Shown: one piece after another, positions 1 through 9,100 of the stretch
Position numbering within the stretch: position 1 is the first letter of the stretch
Layout of the letters: each line of letters starts with the position of its first letter
NCBI GenBank assembly: GCA_020344755.1
Contig: CP070829.1
Span: 1,010,756 to 1,060,557, forward strand
Reading direction: 5' to 3'
DNA: 49,802 nt
Source of the DNA: Gemmatimonadales bacterium
GTDB lineage: Bacteria > Gemmatimonadota > Gemmatimonadetes > Longimicrobiales > Gaopeijiaceae
Program-made: the position numbers and the translations under genes
Notes under the pieces: model-generated
Database searches by the model: none
The model's input: the letters and a program-made list of their open reading frames with translations, nothing else
Told to the model about the DNA's origin: nothing

Positions 1-2003
1 GGGTCCGGGAGGTCCGTGGGCACCACCATCAGGCTCTGGCTCTGGAAGTCGAAGGGGGATGTAACGATGCGCTCCGTCACCTCCGGCGGATCCTCCAGGT
101 CGGCAAGGCCCGCCGGATCCAGTCCGAGGCGGGCGCGGAGGAAGTCGAATCGGCGGCGGGTGGCGAGGGTGGCGGAGGTGAGGACCACCGTGTCGAGCTT
201 CTGGAAGAGCGTCTCCCGCAGGACCGGCCCGAGCTCGATGGGTGCGGCGGCAAGAGCGAGGTTCGTCCTTCGTCCCCGCCCTCGAAGTTGTAGCCACCGA
301 ACCAGGTTCTGGGCCTGGTCCCCCGGTTCGAGAACGAGCCGAAGCGCCACCTCCACGGCGCCTAGACGGCGCTCCGAGGCACGCAGGTCCAGGAGTCGGC
401 CCTCGAGGCCATCCGAGAGGCCCTCGTCTCCCTCGACACGTCGTCGGAGATCCGACACCTCTCGCGCCAGGCGCTGCAGACTGGCCAGGAGCCCGTGGAA
501 CCTCTCCCGGATCCCCTCGTCGGAGACGGGCTCGGGAATGGTGCTCTCGCCCTCCCCGATGCGGACCGTCTCCCCGGCCCCATCTCCGGGCACGGCGGAC
601 TCGAGGGCATCGAAGAAGGTCCCAAGGTGGGCCCTGGCGTCGTCCACCCCCGGCCTGACACGCTCCTCGATGCGGCTCCGGTGTTCCACCGCCCGCCCCT
701 CCTCCGTCCGAAGCTCGTCGGCCAGGGCACCGAGCACTCCCTTCCCCCGTCGGTCGAGGCGCGCCAGGAGCCGGTAGAGACCCCGGCGAGTAACCTCCAC
801 ACCGAGGTGCGAGGTCGCGGCATCCTCCACGTTGTGCGCCTCGTCGAGGATCACGTGCCGGTGGGGCGGAAGGACTGCGGACTGGGTCCAATTCTGTGTG
901 GCTCGCCGCACCGCCACGTCGGTGAAGAGGAGGTGGTGGTTCACGACCAGAATCCGGGCCGAGGCCGCTCTGCGCCGGGATCTCTGGTAGAAGCACTCCT
1001 GGAAGTGGGGACACCGGGCGCGCAGGCAGGCATCCGGGTCGCTCCGCACCTCTTCCCAGACCTCGTCGGAGGGTGTGAAGGGGAGGTCCGTGAGCGAGCC
1101 GTCGTCGGTGCTTCGTATCCACTCGAGCAGGGCGTCCACCTCCGCCGCCCGATCCTCCTCGAAGAGGTCCCGAGTACTCTGCGCCGCCAGGTAGGCTCTT
1201 CGAATCGACACGTAGTTTCCCCGGCCCTTCACGAGAGCCCACGACAGGTCCCCTCCCAGGAGCCGGTTGACCAGGGGCAGGTCCTTGGAGATGAGCTGCT
1301 CCTGGAGGTTGATGGTGTTCGTGGAGATCACCGTCCGCTCCCGATTCTCCGTGGCCCATCGGGCAGCCGGGAGGAGGTAGGCCAGCGACTTTCCGGTCCC
1401 GGTACCGGCCTCCACCAGGGCCACCCCGCCCTGGTTGAAGCGCTCCCCGACCACCCGGATCATCTCCCGCTGGCCCTCCCGGTCCTCGTACAGGGGGTGT
1501 GCCGCGGCCAGGGGACCCTCCGGGGAGACCAGCGAGTCGAGCTCCGCGAGATCCAGGGGCACCCGGACACGGGGAGTGGGAGGCTCGACCACCACGTACA
1601 ACTCGGTGGCCCCGTTGTCGGTGATGGCGGTCCCGAGGCCGTCATCGAAGACCTGTGCCGCCACCGCCAGATCCGCGTGGGAGGGCTCCAGGAGGCCGGA
1701 CGGATGGTTGTGGATCAGGATGCATCCATCCGGGGCATCTCGGGCCACCGCCAGCACCGCCGACTGGTTGCCACGGGCCACGGCCCTCGGATTCACCACG
1801 GTGCGCTCCGGAGTGACCTCCGCCAGGAAGCACACCTCCCGGCCCCGGGCCCGGTCGATCTCGGCGCGGATCCGCGCCGCCGCCTCCGGGGTGAGGCTCA
1901 GTGGGGTCGGGGACGACGACGGCGCCGGAAGACCCCTGGGCTCCACCTCCAGGCCGTCCAGACCCACCAGGGCCCGGCCCGGGTCGAGAGGTTCCTCCGT
2001 CAC
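1..2003 (-). CDS. dinG: DinG-family ATP-dependent DNA helicase with N-terminal RadC/JAMM-like domain (3' end outside window)
   Basis: Superfamily 2 helicase of the DinG/XPD type, expected to unwind DNA or R-loop substrates with ATP. The first 667 residues are visible; the gene runs off the left edge. Residues about 30-130 form a JAMM/MPN domain with the RadC signature HNHPSGLLEPSHAD (His98, His100, Ser108, Asp111). The helicase core follows: Walker A EAGTGTGKS with Lys205, DEAH box at 387-390, and a cysteine group at 326, 331 and 337 with the C-x4-C-x5-C spacing of the DinG iron-sulfur domain. The usual first cluster cysteine is Ser266 (NYVSIRR). The GTG start at 2003 overlaps the upstream stop in GTGA, so it is probably translated with that gene. 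The helicase call is secure. The role of the JAMM domain is unknown. Confidence 0.9.
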   Translation of the reverse strand, partial: MTEEPLDPGRALVGLDGLEVEPRGLPAPSSSPTPLSLTPEAAARIRAEIDRARGREVCFLAEVTPERTVVNPRAVARGNQSAVLAVARDAPDGCILIHNHPSGLLEPSHADLAVAAQVFDDGLGTAITDNGATELYVVVEPPTPRVRVPLDLAELDSLVSPEGPLAAAHPLYEDREGQREMIRVVGERFNQGGVALVEAGTGTGKSLAYLLPAARWATENRERTVISTNTINLQEQLISKDLPLVNRLLGGDLSWALVKGRGNYVSIRRAYLAAQSTRDLFEEDRAAEVDALLEWIRSTDDGSLTDLPFTPSDEVWEEVRSDPDACLRARCPHFQECFYQRSRRRAASARILVVNHHLLFTDVAVRRATQNWTQSAVLPPHRHVILDEAHNVEDAATSHLGVEVTRRGLYRLLARLDRRGKGVLGALADELRTEEGRAVEHRSRIEERVRPGVDDARAHLGTFFDALESAVPGDGAGETVRIGEGESTIPEPVSDEGIRERFHGLLASLQRLAREVSDLRRRVEGDEGLSDGLEGRLLDLRASERRLGAVEVALRLVLEPGDQAQNLVRWLQLRGRGRRTNLALAAAPIELGPVLRETLFQKLDTVVLTSATLATRRRFDFLRARLGLDPAGLADLEDPPEVTERIVTSPFDFQSQSLMVVPTDLPD

Positions 2004-3286
2004 GTCTTGAGCTGCTTCTTCTTCGCCGCGGGGAACAGGACGTTGTTCAGGATCAAGCGATAACCCGGAGAGTTGGGGTGGAGGCCCAGGTCGGTGGTGG
2101 GATCACCGATCTGGTGCTCCGGATCCTCGGGATCATGACCTCCGAAGAAGGTGAAGGTCCCTTCCCCGAAGGATCCGTGGATGTACTTGGCCCACTCCGC
2201 CTCCCGGGCCAGCACGACCGTCCCGGGCCTGATGCGGTTCTCGTTGAAGGCAGTGGTCAGCCCGTAGAAGTCCTGGATGACCGCCTCGTGGTTCTGCGTG
2301 AGCATGGCGGGCACCGGATCGAACTTGGCGGAGAAGTCGAACAGGGTGAAGACCCCCAGTTCCTTCCGCCATGCCGTGTTGACCTGGTGAGAGTCGATGT
2401 CGCTGAACGCGTTCACGGTGGGAGCGGTCTGCACCTGGGCGTTCTCGAAGGCCATGGCGGCCCCCCAGTCCATCTTCCGGTTGGCCTCCGGATCCGGAGG
2501 GGTGCCGTCGGCATGGGCCGCCGCGATGTCCACCGGACCCGCCGCCAGTGCGAGCTCGAGTGTCTCGGTGGCGGAGCACATGGCGAAGAGGAAGCCACCT
2601 CCCTCCACGTAGTCCCGGATCGCCCGGGCCACCCCCTTCTTCAGATCGGGAACGGACGCGAAGCCCAGCTGGCGGGCCATGGACTGGTTCCGAGAGACCT
2701 CTTCCTGGAGCCAGGCCGCCCCGGCGTACGTGAGGTAGAACTTGGAGTACTGGCCGGTGAAGTCCTCGTGGTGCAGGTGAAGCCAGTCGTAGTCCTGGAG
2801 CGTCCCCCCCACGACCTCCGCGTCCCAGATCTGCTCGTAGGGGATCTGTGCATACTCCAGCGCCATGGTCACGGCGTCGTCCCACGGAGCCGAATTCGGC
2901 GGTGTGTACACGGCGATTCTCGGAGCCTTCTCCAGAGGGACGGCCTCCATGTTCCCCTGCGCCACGATCCCCCGGATGCGGGCCACGTCCGCAGCCCCCA
3001 CGGGGACCGTCAGGACCCCACGGAAGGCCGCCTCCGCCCGCACCCAGTCGAGGTCCGGGAGGAGAAAGGCGCCGCCCTGGAAGTTCAGGAACCACTCTGC
3101 GGTCCGACCCCGCTCCAACACATGGAAGGTCAGTCCATACGCCTTCAGGTGGTCGGTCTGCGATCGATCCATGGGCACCAGGAGATTCTGTGCCGCCAGG
3201 GGTGGGACCCACGCCGTCAGCGCGACCACGAGCATCCCCGCCGCCGCGGCCCCTGCACCCCGCACCCTCCTGGGCGCGGCGCTCAT
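2000..3286 (-). CDS. Secreted protein of the family often mislabelled 'asparagine synthetase B'; possible GATase-like fold
   Basis: A 428-residue exported protein. It has a signal peptide: arginines, then a hydrophobic stretch ending LAAQ near residue 33. The mature part opens with LLVPMDRSQTDHLKAYGLTF. I recall this type of opening from Bacteroidota and Gemmatimonadota proteins auto-named asparagine synthetase B. It has neither the N-terminal catalytic Cys nor the ATP-pyrophosphatase loop of AsnB, so that name is not supported. The segment IRDYVEGGGFLFAMCSATE parallels VREYLLDGGFLHADDNYG in the DUF4159 gene of the same operon, suggesting a shared glutamine-amidotransferase-like fold. The start at 3286 was chosen because it overlaps the upstream stop in ATGA and gives a proper signal peptide. 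Molecular function unknown. Confidence 0.8.
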   Translation of the reverse strand: MSAAPRRVRGAGAAAAGMLVVALTAWVPPLAAQNLLVPMDRSQTDHLKAYGLTFHVLERGRTAEWFLNFQGGAFLLPDLDWVRAEAAFRGVLTVPVGAADVARIRGIVAQGNMEAVPLEKAPRIAVYTPPNSAPWDDAVTMALEYAQIPYEQIWDAEVVGGTLQDYDWLHLHHEDFTGQYSKFYLTYAGAAWLQEEVSRNQSMARQLGFASVPDLKKGVARAIRDYVEGGGFLFAMCSATETLELALAAGPVDIAAAHADGTPPDPEANRKMDWGAAMAFENAQVQTAPTVNAFSDIDSHQVNTAWRKELGVFTLFDFSAKFDPVPAMLTQNHEAVIQDFYGLTTAFNENRIRPGTVVLAREAEWAKYIHGSFGEGTFTFFGGHDPEDPEHQIGDPTTDLGLHPNSPGYRLILNNVLFPAAKKKQLKT

Positions 3287-5091
3287 CGTGGCCCCTCCTC
3301 CAGGGCCCCGACACCGGAGCGGATCTTCTGGAGTTCCCGGCGGGCCGCGGGCACCACGGGACTGTCCGGCCACTCCAGGATGAGGCGCTCCAGGACCCGG
3401 CGCGCCGCTTCGTGGTCTCCCCGGTCCAACCGGAGCCGAGCCAGCGCCAGCGCCGCGTCCGGGAACTCCCGGGCCTCCGGATAGGCGTCCACCACGGTGG
3501 CGTAGAACTCCTCGGCCCGGCCCAGCTGTCCCGCGGATGCGGCCTGCTCGCCGGCCCAGGCGATGACCGGAGGCCGATCCTCGTCGGGGAGCCCGGGGAG
3601 CGACGCCACCAACTCCTCGATGGCCGACGATGCCCGCCCGTAGTGAGCCTCCGCCGCGGCGTGTGCGACCACGCCCGCGGCCTCGGACCCCAACCGATCG
3701 AGGCTGGAGAGAAGATGGAGCACCCCGGTGGCCCGGGAGGGGGAGAGGCCCGGAATCGCCTCCTCCATCAGCGCCTTACCCCCGTCGAGCTCCCTGGCCT
3801 GGAAGTGGAGATACCCGCTCTCCAGGGCCGTGAGAGGCCCCGGAGCCGCCGCCACCAACGACCGGGCGGTCCCCTCGTCTCCCCGGGCGGCCAAGCCGGA
3901 AGCCACCAGGGCCCGCAGCTCGTCGAGCTCCGGGGCGTCGGGGTATTCGGTGTCGAAGGCTTCCAGACGACCCAGCAGCGTCTCTCGAGAGGCGGAGAAC
4001 GCCTCCACCCGCACGAGCTCGGCCATGACCTGCCGACGTTCCACCGAGCCCACGGGAAGGCTTCGGGCGAGCCGCGTGCGAGCCGCCACCGCTCGGGCCG
4101 TGTCCCCCGCCTGGAGCGCCAGGGCCGCGATGCGCACGTCCAGGGTGGGACGTTCCCGGGACGGGGCCATCTCCCGTTCCTCTTCCAGCGCCCAGAGCGC
4201 GACTCCCGGGAGGCCCGCCTCGTCCGCCCTTCGGGCCACCTCTTCGAGAAACGCTCGGCGATCTGTTCCCGACAGTGCCGACGCCGAGGCGGCCGCGAGC
4301 CGAAGCGCCTGGTCCTGGATGCCGAGTTGGAGTGCGACTCTCACGGCCGCCGCCCGGCGCTGGGGCGTACTGGGGGGTCGGGACAACGCCTCCAGCAGCG
4401 GCGGGGCGAAGGTCACCGGGTCGCCCTCCAGGCGTTCGATCCGGCGCAGGATCCCGGTCAGGTCCGCCTCCGGGTCGCCCAGGGCGCGGGCCCACTCGTC
4501 GACGGCGGCCCGCCCGTCCCCCAGGGCCGCCAGGAGGTCTCCCATCTCCACCGCCAGCGCATCGGGCCTTCCCAGGTCCTCACGACCCTGCCGAAGGACG
4601 GCCAGCGCCTCCCGCTCTCCCAGGACACGCTGGTAGAGCCGGGCTACCTCCCGGTAGGGATCGGGACTCCCGGGCTCCGCCTGGAACCAGTTCCGGGCCT
4701 CCCGGGCCATGGCGTCCAGGGAATCGGTCTCGGCCAATACACGGAGCTTCATATACCGCACCCCCGAGGCCGCCGGGTCTGCCTCCAGGAAGCGGTCCGC
4801 CCACGGCAGCACGTCTGCGACACGCCCCTGGTTCCTCAGGATCCGTTCCAGGGCGAAGAGGGCACCGGAGGAGGTGGGGCGGGCGGCGAGAAGTCGGGTG
4901 AGGACCTCCTGCGCCTCGTCCACGCGCCCCCGCCACTCCAGCGCCGACGCCTCCCGGAGCAACCGGGACTCCTCACGGCTGTCCATCGTCTGCGCGTCCA
5001 GGCTCGCACCGGGCAGGAGCAGCGGGAGCGCCACGAGAAGTGGGGCCCACAAGGGATTCGAGCCCGACCTTCCCACCGGCCAGAGGCTCAC
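3283..5091 (-). CDS. Exported TPR-repeat protein
   Basis: A 602-residue protein with a signal sequence (hydrophobic core PLLVALPLLLPGASLDAQ) followed almost entirely by alpha-helical repeats rich in Ala, Leu, Arg and Glu. Tetratricopeptide-like units are recognisable, for example around ALEWRGRVDEAQEVLTRLLA near residue 50 and AEEFYATVVDAYPEA near the C-terminus. TPR arrays are protein-interaction scaffolds, so this is probably a periplasmic scaffold for the envelope proteins encoded beside it. The GTG start overlaps the DUF4175 stop (GTGA), and its own stop overlaps the next start (ATGA), so it sits in the middle of a coupled operon. No catalytic motif is visible. Confidence 0.8.
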   Translation of the reverse strand: MSLWPVGRSGSNPLWAPLLVALPLLLPGASLDAQTMDSREESRLLREASALEWRGRVDEAQEVLTRLLAARPTSSGALFALERILRNQGRVADVLPWADRFLEADPAASGVRYMKLRVLAETDSLDAMAREARNWFQAEPGSPDPYREVARLYQRVLGEREALAVLRQGREDLGRPDALAVEMGDLLAALGDGRAAVDEWARALGDPEADLTGILRRIERLEGDPVTFAPPLLEALSRPPSTPQRRAAAVRVALQLGIQDQALRLAAASASALSGTDRRAFLEEVARRADEAGLPGVALWALEEEREMAPSRERPTLDVRIAALALQAGDTARAVAARTRLARSLPVGSVERRQVMAELVRVEAFSASRETLLGRLEAFDTEYPDAPELDELRALVASGLAARGDEGTARSLVAAAPGPLTALESGYLHFQARELDGGKALMEEAIPGLSPSRATGVLHLLSSLDRLGSEAAGVVAHAAAEAHYGRASSAIEELVASLPGLPDEDRPPVIAWAGEQAASAGQLGRAEEFYATVVDAYPEAREFPDAALALARLRLDRGDHEAARRVLERLILEWPDSPVVPAARRELQKIRSGVGALEEGPR

Positions 5092-8000
5092 GATCCGCCT
5101 CCCCCGCCCCGATTGAGTCGCTGGAAGTACTGGAGCACCAGGGCTCGTGCCGCAGGGGGGAGGCGGTTGAGCGCCGCCGCATCGGGCAGTCTGAACCGGG
5201 CCAACCCCAGGTCCCCGGCGTCCAGGGGCCCCACGTCGCCCCTCTCGAAGGCCCCCGGTGCTTCCGACTCCCGCTCCGTGGACTCCTCCTCGCGCTCCAG
5301 GCTTCGGCCCGCGTCCAGCAGCCGGTGGAAGAGACGCTCCTGCCGCTCCCGCGTCTCCGCGTCCAGACGGCCGCCGGTCAGTTGCGCGGCCAACGCCTCC
5401 GCCTCCTCCGCCAACGCCTCCAGGTCGCCCAGGGGCCCCTCATCCCCCTCCTGGTTGGACATCTGCCCCAGGTCCGATGCGACCTGCTGCTGATCCTGCG
5501 CCAGCTGCTCCATGAGCTCCTGCATGGCCTGGGGAGTGAGCTGCATGGGCATCATCTGGGCGGCTTGGTTGTTCACATCCGCCTGCTGCTGAGCCAGCTG
5601 CTCCATCTGCTCCATCATCTGCTCTGCGGACGGCTGCGCACTCTCGGCGTTCTCCTGCATCGCCCGGGTGGCCGCCATGGCCGTGACCGCGACCTGGTTC
5701 AGTGCCGCCACGGCCTGCTCCGCCGCCGCGGCGGCCGTAGGTTGCGCTCCGCGTTGGCGCTCCATCGACTGGATGGTTTGCTCCAGGGCGGCCATGGCTT
5801 CTCCCATGCGGCCGGAGATCGCACGGTCGTCCGCTCCGGCCAGCCTCGATGCCATGGCCAGGTTCTCGGCGAGCGTCCGGAGGCCCTGCTGGACCGCCGA
5901 CACGTCTCCGCGCAGGTCGGCCATCTCCTCGGACGACGCACGGGCCGCAGCCTCCTGCACGCGCGATTGCTCCCGGGCAAGAGCCAGGGCGTCCTGGGTG
6001 GTCTGCTCCAGCGCGTCCTGGAAGGCCTGGGCCCGTTCCGCCATCATCTGCTGCTGGGCCTGGCGCAACTCCTGCGCCGCCTGCTCCATTGCCTCCGCCC
6101 CATCCTCGGCACTCCGAGCCGCCTCCCCGGACTGGCGGTCTCCGGCCTCCCGGGCCGCCTGCTGCATCCGCTCGCGCGCCTCCTGTCCCGACTCCTGCGC
6201 CTGCCCGAGCCTTTCCAGGGCCGCCTGCTCCCCCAGCTCCTGGAGACGCTCCGCCAACCCGTCCATGCGGGATTGAAGCTCCCCGGCCTCCTCCGCGAGA
6301 GCTTCCTGCTGCTCACTCCGGAGCTCCGGGTCGCTCCCGTCGGCCATGCTCTCCGCCAGCGCCCGCTGTTCCTCCGCCAGCTCCTCGGCCTCGGACGTCG
6401 TATTCCGGAACTCCTGTTCCACGGCGGCCCGCTGGGCCCGCTCCAGGGCCTCCTCGAGCTGCTCCTGGAACTGTTCCTGTTGCTGCGCCAACTCCTCCAG
6501 CGTCTGCTGAGCCTCCCGGCTGCCCAACTCATCCATCCGGCTCAGAAGCTCCTCGAGTCGCTCCTGGAGGTCGTCCCCGCCCAGCTCCCGCAGCAGCTCC
6601 TGCAGCTCCTCGAGGTCCTCCGAGAACTCCGCATCGGCGGCGCCAGCCTCCCGGAGGGCCTCCGCCATCTCCGAGAGCTCTGCGCTGAGCGAGTCGGCCT
6701 GCTCCGTCAGGGCGCGCTGGTCCTCCAGGGCCTGGCGCACCGACTCCTGCTCCTGGAAGGAGGCTTCGTCGCTACGGCGACCGGCCCGCTGTTCTTCCTG
6801 GGAGCGATCCGGAGCCCTGGAGGCCCGCTCCAGGTTCCGGGTCTCCTCGGCGGTCCGAGCCGCCTCGTCCTGCATTTCCCGCAGTCGATCCGCTGCAGAC
6901 TCCAGTCTCCCCTGTGCCCGACGCCGTAGTTCCTCCGCGGTGGGCATCCTCAGGACATGGTCCTCCGTCCGAGCCCACTGACCCGAGGGATGGATGTCGC
7001 GCACTCGAGCGAAGTAGCGGACCTGGTCGCCCGGCAGAAGGCCCCAGCGCGAGACGTCCAGGAGGGGCCGAGCCAGGGCGGACCGGGTTCCCCCCAGGTC
7101 GACGCTCTGGGCCACCGGCTCCACGGTGTCCCCCAGCGCCGTCACCCGCCACGCCACGAGCTCCAGGGTCCGCAGGCCATGGTCGTCTGAGGCCTCCAGG
7201 ACCAGGGGCTGGCGAAGATTGCCGGGAAGCAGCGTATCACGGGCTGGGAGGGCCACCCGGACCCTGGGTGCCGAATCCGGCACCAGCGTGAGGAGGAGGG
7301 GTGGAGGCAGGAGCACCGCGGGGTCGCCCTCCTGGTCCAGGAAGAACCATCGATATTCGCCGCCCCGGCCGGGAGAGAAGCGACCCTCGAAACTCGCCTC
7401 GTCCACCGGCAGGTCCACGGCCGGTTCACCTTCCAGGGTCAGAGCGGCGCTGCTCAGGCTCCGGCTGGCCCGGCCCTGGAGGCCCACGGAGGTGCCAACG
7501 GGCACCTGAAGTGGGGGGATGTCACCCCGAAACTCCTCCGCCGGGCGATCCAAGTAGGACGGGAAGTCCAGCCGCACCGACACGTCGGTCACGAAGAGGG
7601 GATCCACCGGCGTCAGCCGGAACCGGTCGGATGCGCCGCCGTCCGGCGCCACGGCCCAGTAGGTGACGGGTCCCGACACCTCGGGAAAGGAGTGGACCAC
7701 CGAATCTCCCTGCACCGGCAGCTCGACGGATCTGGCCACGTCTCCCGCCGCCTGCCAGTGTACGGTCACCGACGTCCGGAGGGGGGCCCGCACCGTCACC
7801 CGGACGGCACTTCCCCGGCGGACCTCGGCATTTCCCGGCTCCACCACCAGCGCGGGGAGGGCTGGCCCGGTGAAGGCGGCAACGGGGGAGAGCAACCCAC
7901 CCCACGACGCACCGGCCCGGCCGGGATTCACTGCCGCGAGAGCGGCGGCCAGCGGCACCATCACGCCGGCGAGCCCCACTCCCCGTCGCCACCTCCGGTG

Positions 8001-8447
8001 TGCTCGCCTCCCGAGCTCTCCGGCGAGCTCCGCCGGTGAGGCAACGATACGTGCCGCGAGTTCCGCCTGGCTTCTGCCGGCCAGAGACGAGGAGACACCC
8101 CGGGGGATCTCACGGTCCAGCTCGATCGCACCCTGAAGGAGGCCGTCGGGCACCCGGGCGGCCCGCTCCATGGCCGCGCTGACCTCCCGTTCATCCAGCG
8201 TGAATGTGCGAGCCCGGCGATACCGTAGCCCGCCCCACACCAGGAGTGCCACGGCGGTGGCGTCCAGGACCAGGGGAACCGGGCTCCCAGCCCCCCATCC
8301 GCCGCGTCCGGCGAGGACCCACGCGGTAACCAGGAGCGACGCGACGCCGGCTGCGGCCCACACCAGTCCGATCCGGGTCAGGAGTCCGGACAGGTGGCTT
8401 CGGACCCCCTGGTGAAGCTGGGCGACGGAAACCGGGACCGGTGTCAC
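5088..8447 (-). CDS. DUF4175-family membrane protein with long Gln/Glu-rich coiled coil
   Basis: A 1119-residue protein matching the DUF4175 architecture. Two membrane segments lie within the first 75 residues, and a third hydrophobic stretch lies near residues 155-172. A beta-rich region of about 350 residues follows, with Ig-like strands. The remainder is a very long charged coiled coil dominated by Gln, Glu, Ala and Arg, roughly residues 550-1060. The orientation is probably a short cytoplasmic N-terminus with most of the chain outside the inner membrane. It lies between DUF4159 and TPR genes with GTGA overlaps at both ends. In other bacteria DUF4175 and DUF4159 genes often accompany MoxR/DUF58/BatA-type genes; none of those is present here. 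Biochemical role unknown. Confidence 0.85.
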   Translation of the reverse strand: MTPVPVSVAQLHQGVRSHLSGLLTRIGLVWAAAGVASLLVTAWVLAGRGGWGAGSPVPLVLDATAVALLVWGGLRYRRARTFTLDEREVSAAMERAARVPDGLLQGAIELDREIPRGVSSSLAGRSQAELAARIVASPAELAGELGRRAHRRWRRGVGLAGVMVPLAAALAAVNPGRAGASWGGLLSPVAAFTGPALPALVVEPGNAEVRRGSAVRVTVRAPLRTSVTVHWQAAGDVARSVELPVQGDSVVHSFPEVSGPVTYWAVAPDGGASDRFRLTPVDPLFVTDVSVRLDFPSYLDRPAEEFRGDIPPLQVPVGTSVGLQGRASRSLSSAALTLEGEPAVDLPVDEASFEGRFSPGRGGEYRWFFLDQEGDPAVLLPPPLLLTLVPDSAPRVRVALPARDTLLPGNLRQPLVLEASDDHGLRTLELVAWRVTALGDTVEPVAQSVDLGGTRSALARPLLDVSRWGLLPGDQVRYFARVRDIHPSGQWARTEDHVLRMPTAEELRRRAQGRLESAADRLREMQDEAARTAEETRNLERASRAPDRSQEEQRAGRRSDEASFQEQESVRQALEDQRALTEQADSLSAELSEMAEALREAGAADAEFSEDLEELQELLRELGGDDLQERLEELLSRMDELGSREAQQTLEELAQQQEQFQEQLEEALERAQRAAVEQEFRNTTSEAEELAEEQRALAESMADGSDPELRSEQQEALAEEAGELQSRMDGLAERLQELGEQAALERLGQAQESGQEARERMQQAAREAGDRQSGEAARSAEDGAEAMEQAAQELRQAQQQMMAERAQAFQDALEQTTQDALALAREQSRVQEAAARASSEEMADLRGDVSAVQQGLRTLAENLAMASRLAGADDRAISGRMGEAMAALEQTIQSMERQRGAQPTAAAAAEQAVAALNQVAVTAMAATRAMQENAESAQPSAEQMMEQMEQLAQQQADVNNQAAQMMPMQLTPQAMQELMEQLAQDQQQVASDLGQMSNQEGDEGPLGDLEALAEEAEALAAQLTGGRLDAETRERQERLFHRLLDAGRSLEREEESTERESEAPGAFERGDVGPLDAGDLGLARFRLPDAAALNRLPPAARALVLQYFQRLNRGGGGGS

Positions 8448-9100
8448 CGCTGTCCCCCCGCGAGCGCGTAGAGAAAGAGATTCACGCCCATCCGGAGCGC
8501 CGACTCACGGAGTGCCGGATCGTCCTGGTGTACTCCGGGGTCCTCCCAACCGTCTCCCAGGTCACTCTCGTACGAATAGAAGAGAACGAGGCGGCCCTCC
8601 CGGAAGATCCCCAGGGCCTGGGGCCGCTGCCCGTCGTGCTCGTGGATCTTCGGGAGCCCCTCCGGAAAGGGGTACATGCCTTGGAAGACCGGGTGCTCGG
8701 GAGGGATCTCCACCAGCTCGGCGTCCGGAAAGAGCTGCTCCACCTCCTCCCGGAACGACTCGTCCAGACCATAGTTGTCGTCGGCGTGGAGGAATCCCCC
8801 GTCCAGGAGGTACTCTCGGACGGCCACGCGCTCGGCGGGGCTGAGTCGGATGTCGCCGTGGCCCGTGAGATAGAGGTACGGAAATTCCCGGAGTTCCGGG
8901 TCGAGAGGCCGCACCACCGCTTCCCGGCTCGCCACCGGCAGGCCCGTCCGCTCCCGGATCGCGGAAAGCAGATTCGGGAGCGACGAAGGGTTGGCGTACC
9001 AGTCCCCGCCCCCCTCGTACTGCAGGCGGGCAATGGTCAGGGAATCCGCCGAGGGGCCCTGGGCCAGGATCACGAGGGCCGCGAGGCCGAGTATGTTCAA
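8444..9100 (-). CDS. DUF4159 domain protein, exported
   Basis: A 218-residue protein with a short signal-like N-terminus (NILGLAALVILAQG) and a single DUF4159 domain. Recognisable blocks are IARLQYEGGGDWYANPSSL, YLYLTGHGDIRLSPAE, YLLDGGFLHADDNYG and PEHPVFQGMYPF. DUF4159 is related in fold to class I glutamine amidotransferases and usually lacks a confirmed enzymatic activity. I chose the TTG start at 9100 because it forms a TTGA overlap with the rsmI stop and places the hydrophobic leader at the N-terminus; the frame stays open further upstream, inside rsmI. The next gene, DUF4175, begins in a GTGA overlap, indicating translational coupling. Confidence 0.85.
   Translation of the reverse strand: MNILGLAALVILAQGPSADSLTIARLQYEGGGDWYANPSSLPNLLSAIRERTGLPVASREAVVRPLDPELREFPYLYLTGHGDIRLSPAERVAVREYLLDGGFLHADDNYGLDESFREEVEQLFPDAELVEIPPEHPVFQGMYPFPEGLPKIHEHDGQRPQALGIFREGRLVLFYSYESDLGDGWEDPGVHQDDPALRESALRMGVNLFLYALAGGQR

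Noticed and set aside
495..2063. Long plus-strand open frame antisense to dinG
   Set aside because: Arg/Gly/Pro-rich translation with no motifs; it mirrors the codon bias of dinG, whose helicase motifs are clear.
2000..3286. Asparagine synthetase B as a functional name
   Set aside because: Neither the N-terminal nucleophile Cys nor the ATP-binding SGGLDS motif of AsnB is present; the name appears to be a database carry-over.
2848..5493. 881-codon plus-strand frame opposite the TPR gene
   Set aside because: Low-complexity translation without domain features, running across three genes on the other strand.
5088..8447. Gln/Glu-codon repeat tract in DUF4175 as a DNA repeat or CRISPR-like array
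   Set aside because: Periodicity comes from coiled-coil codons; no regular repeat unit with spacers.
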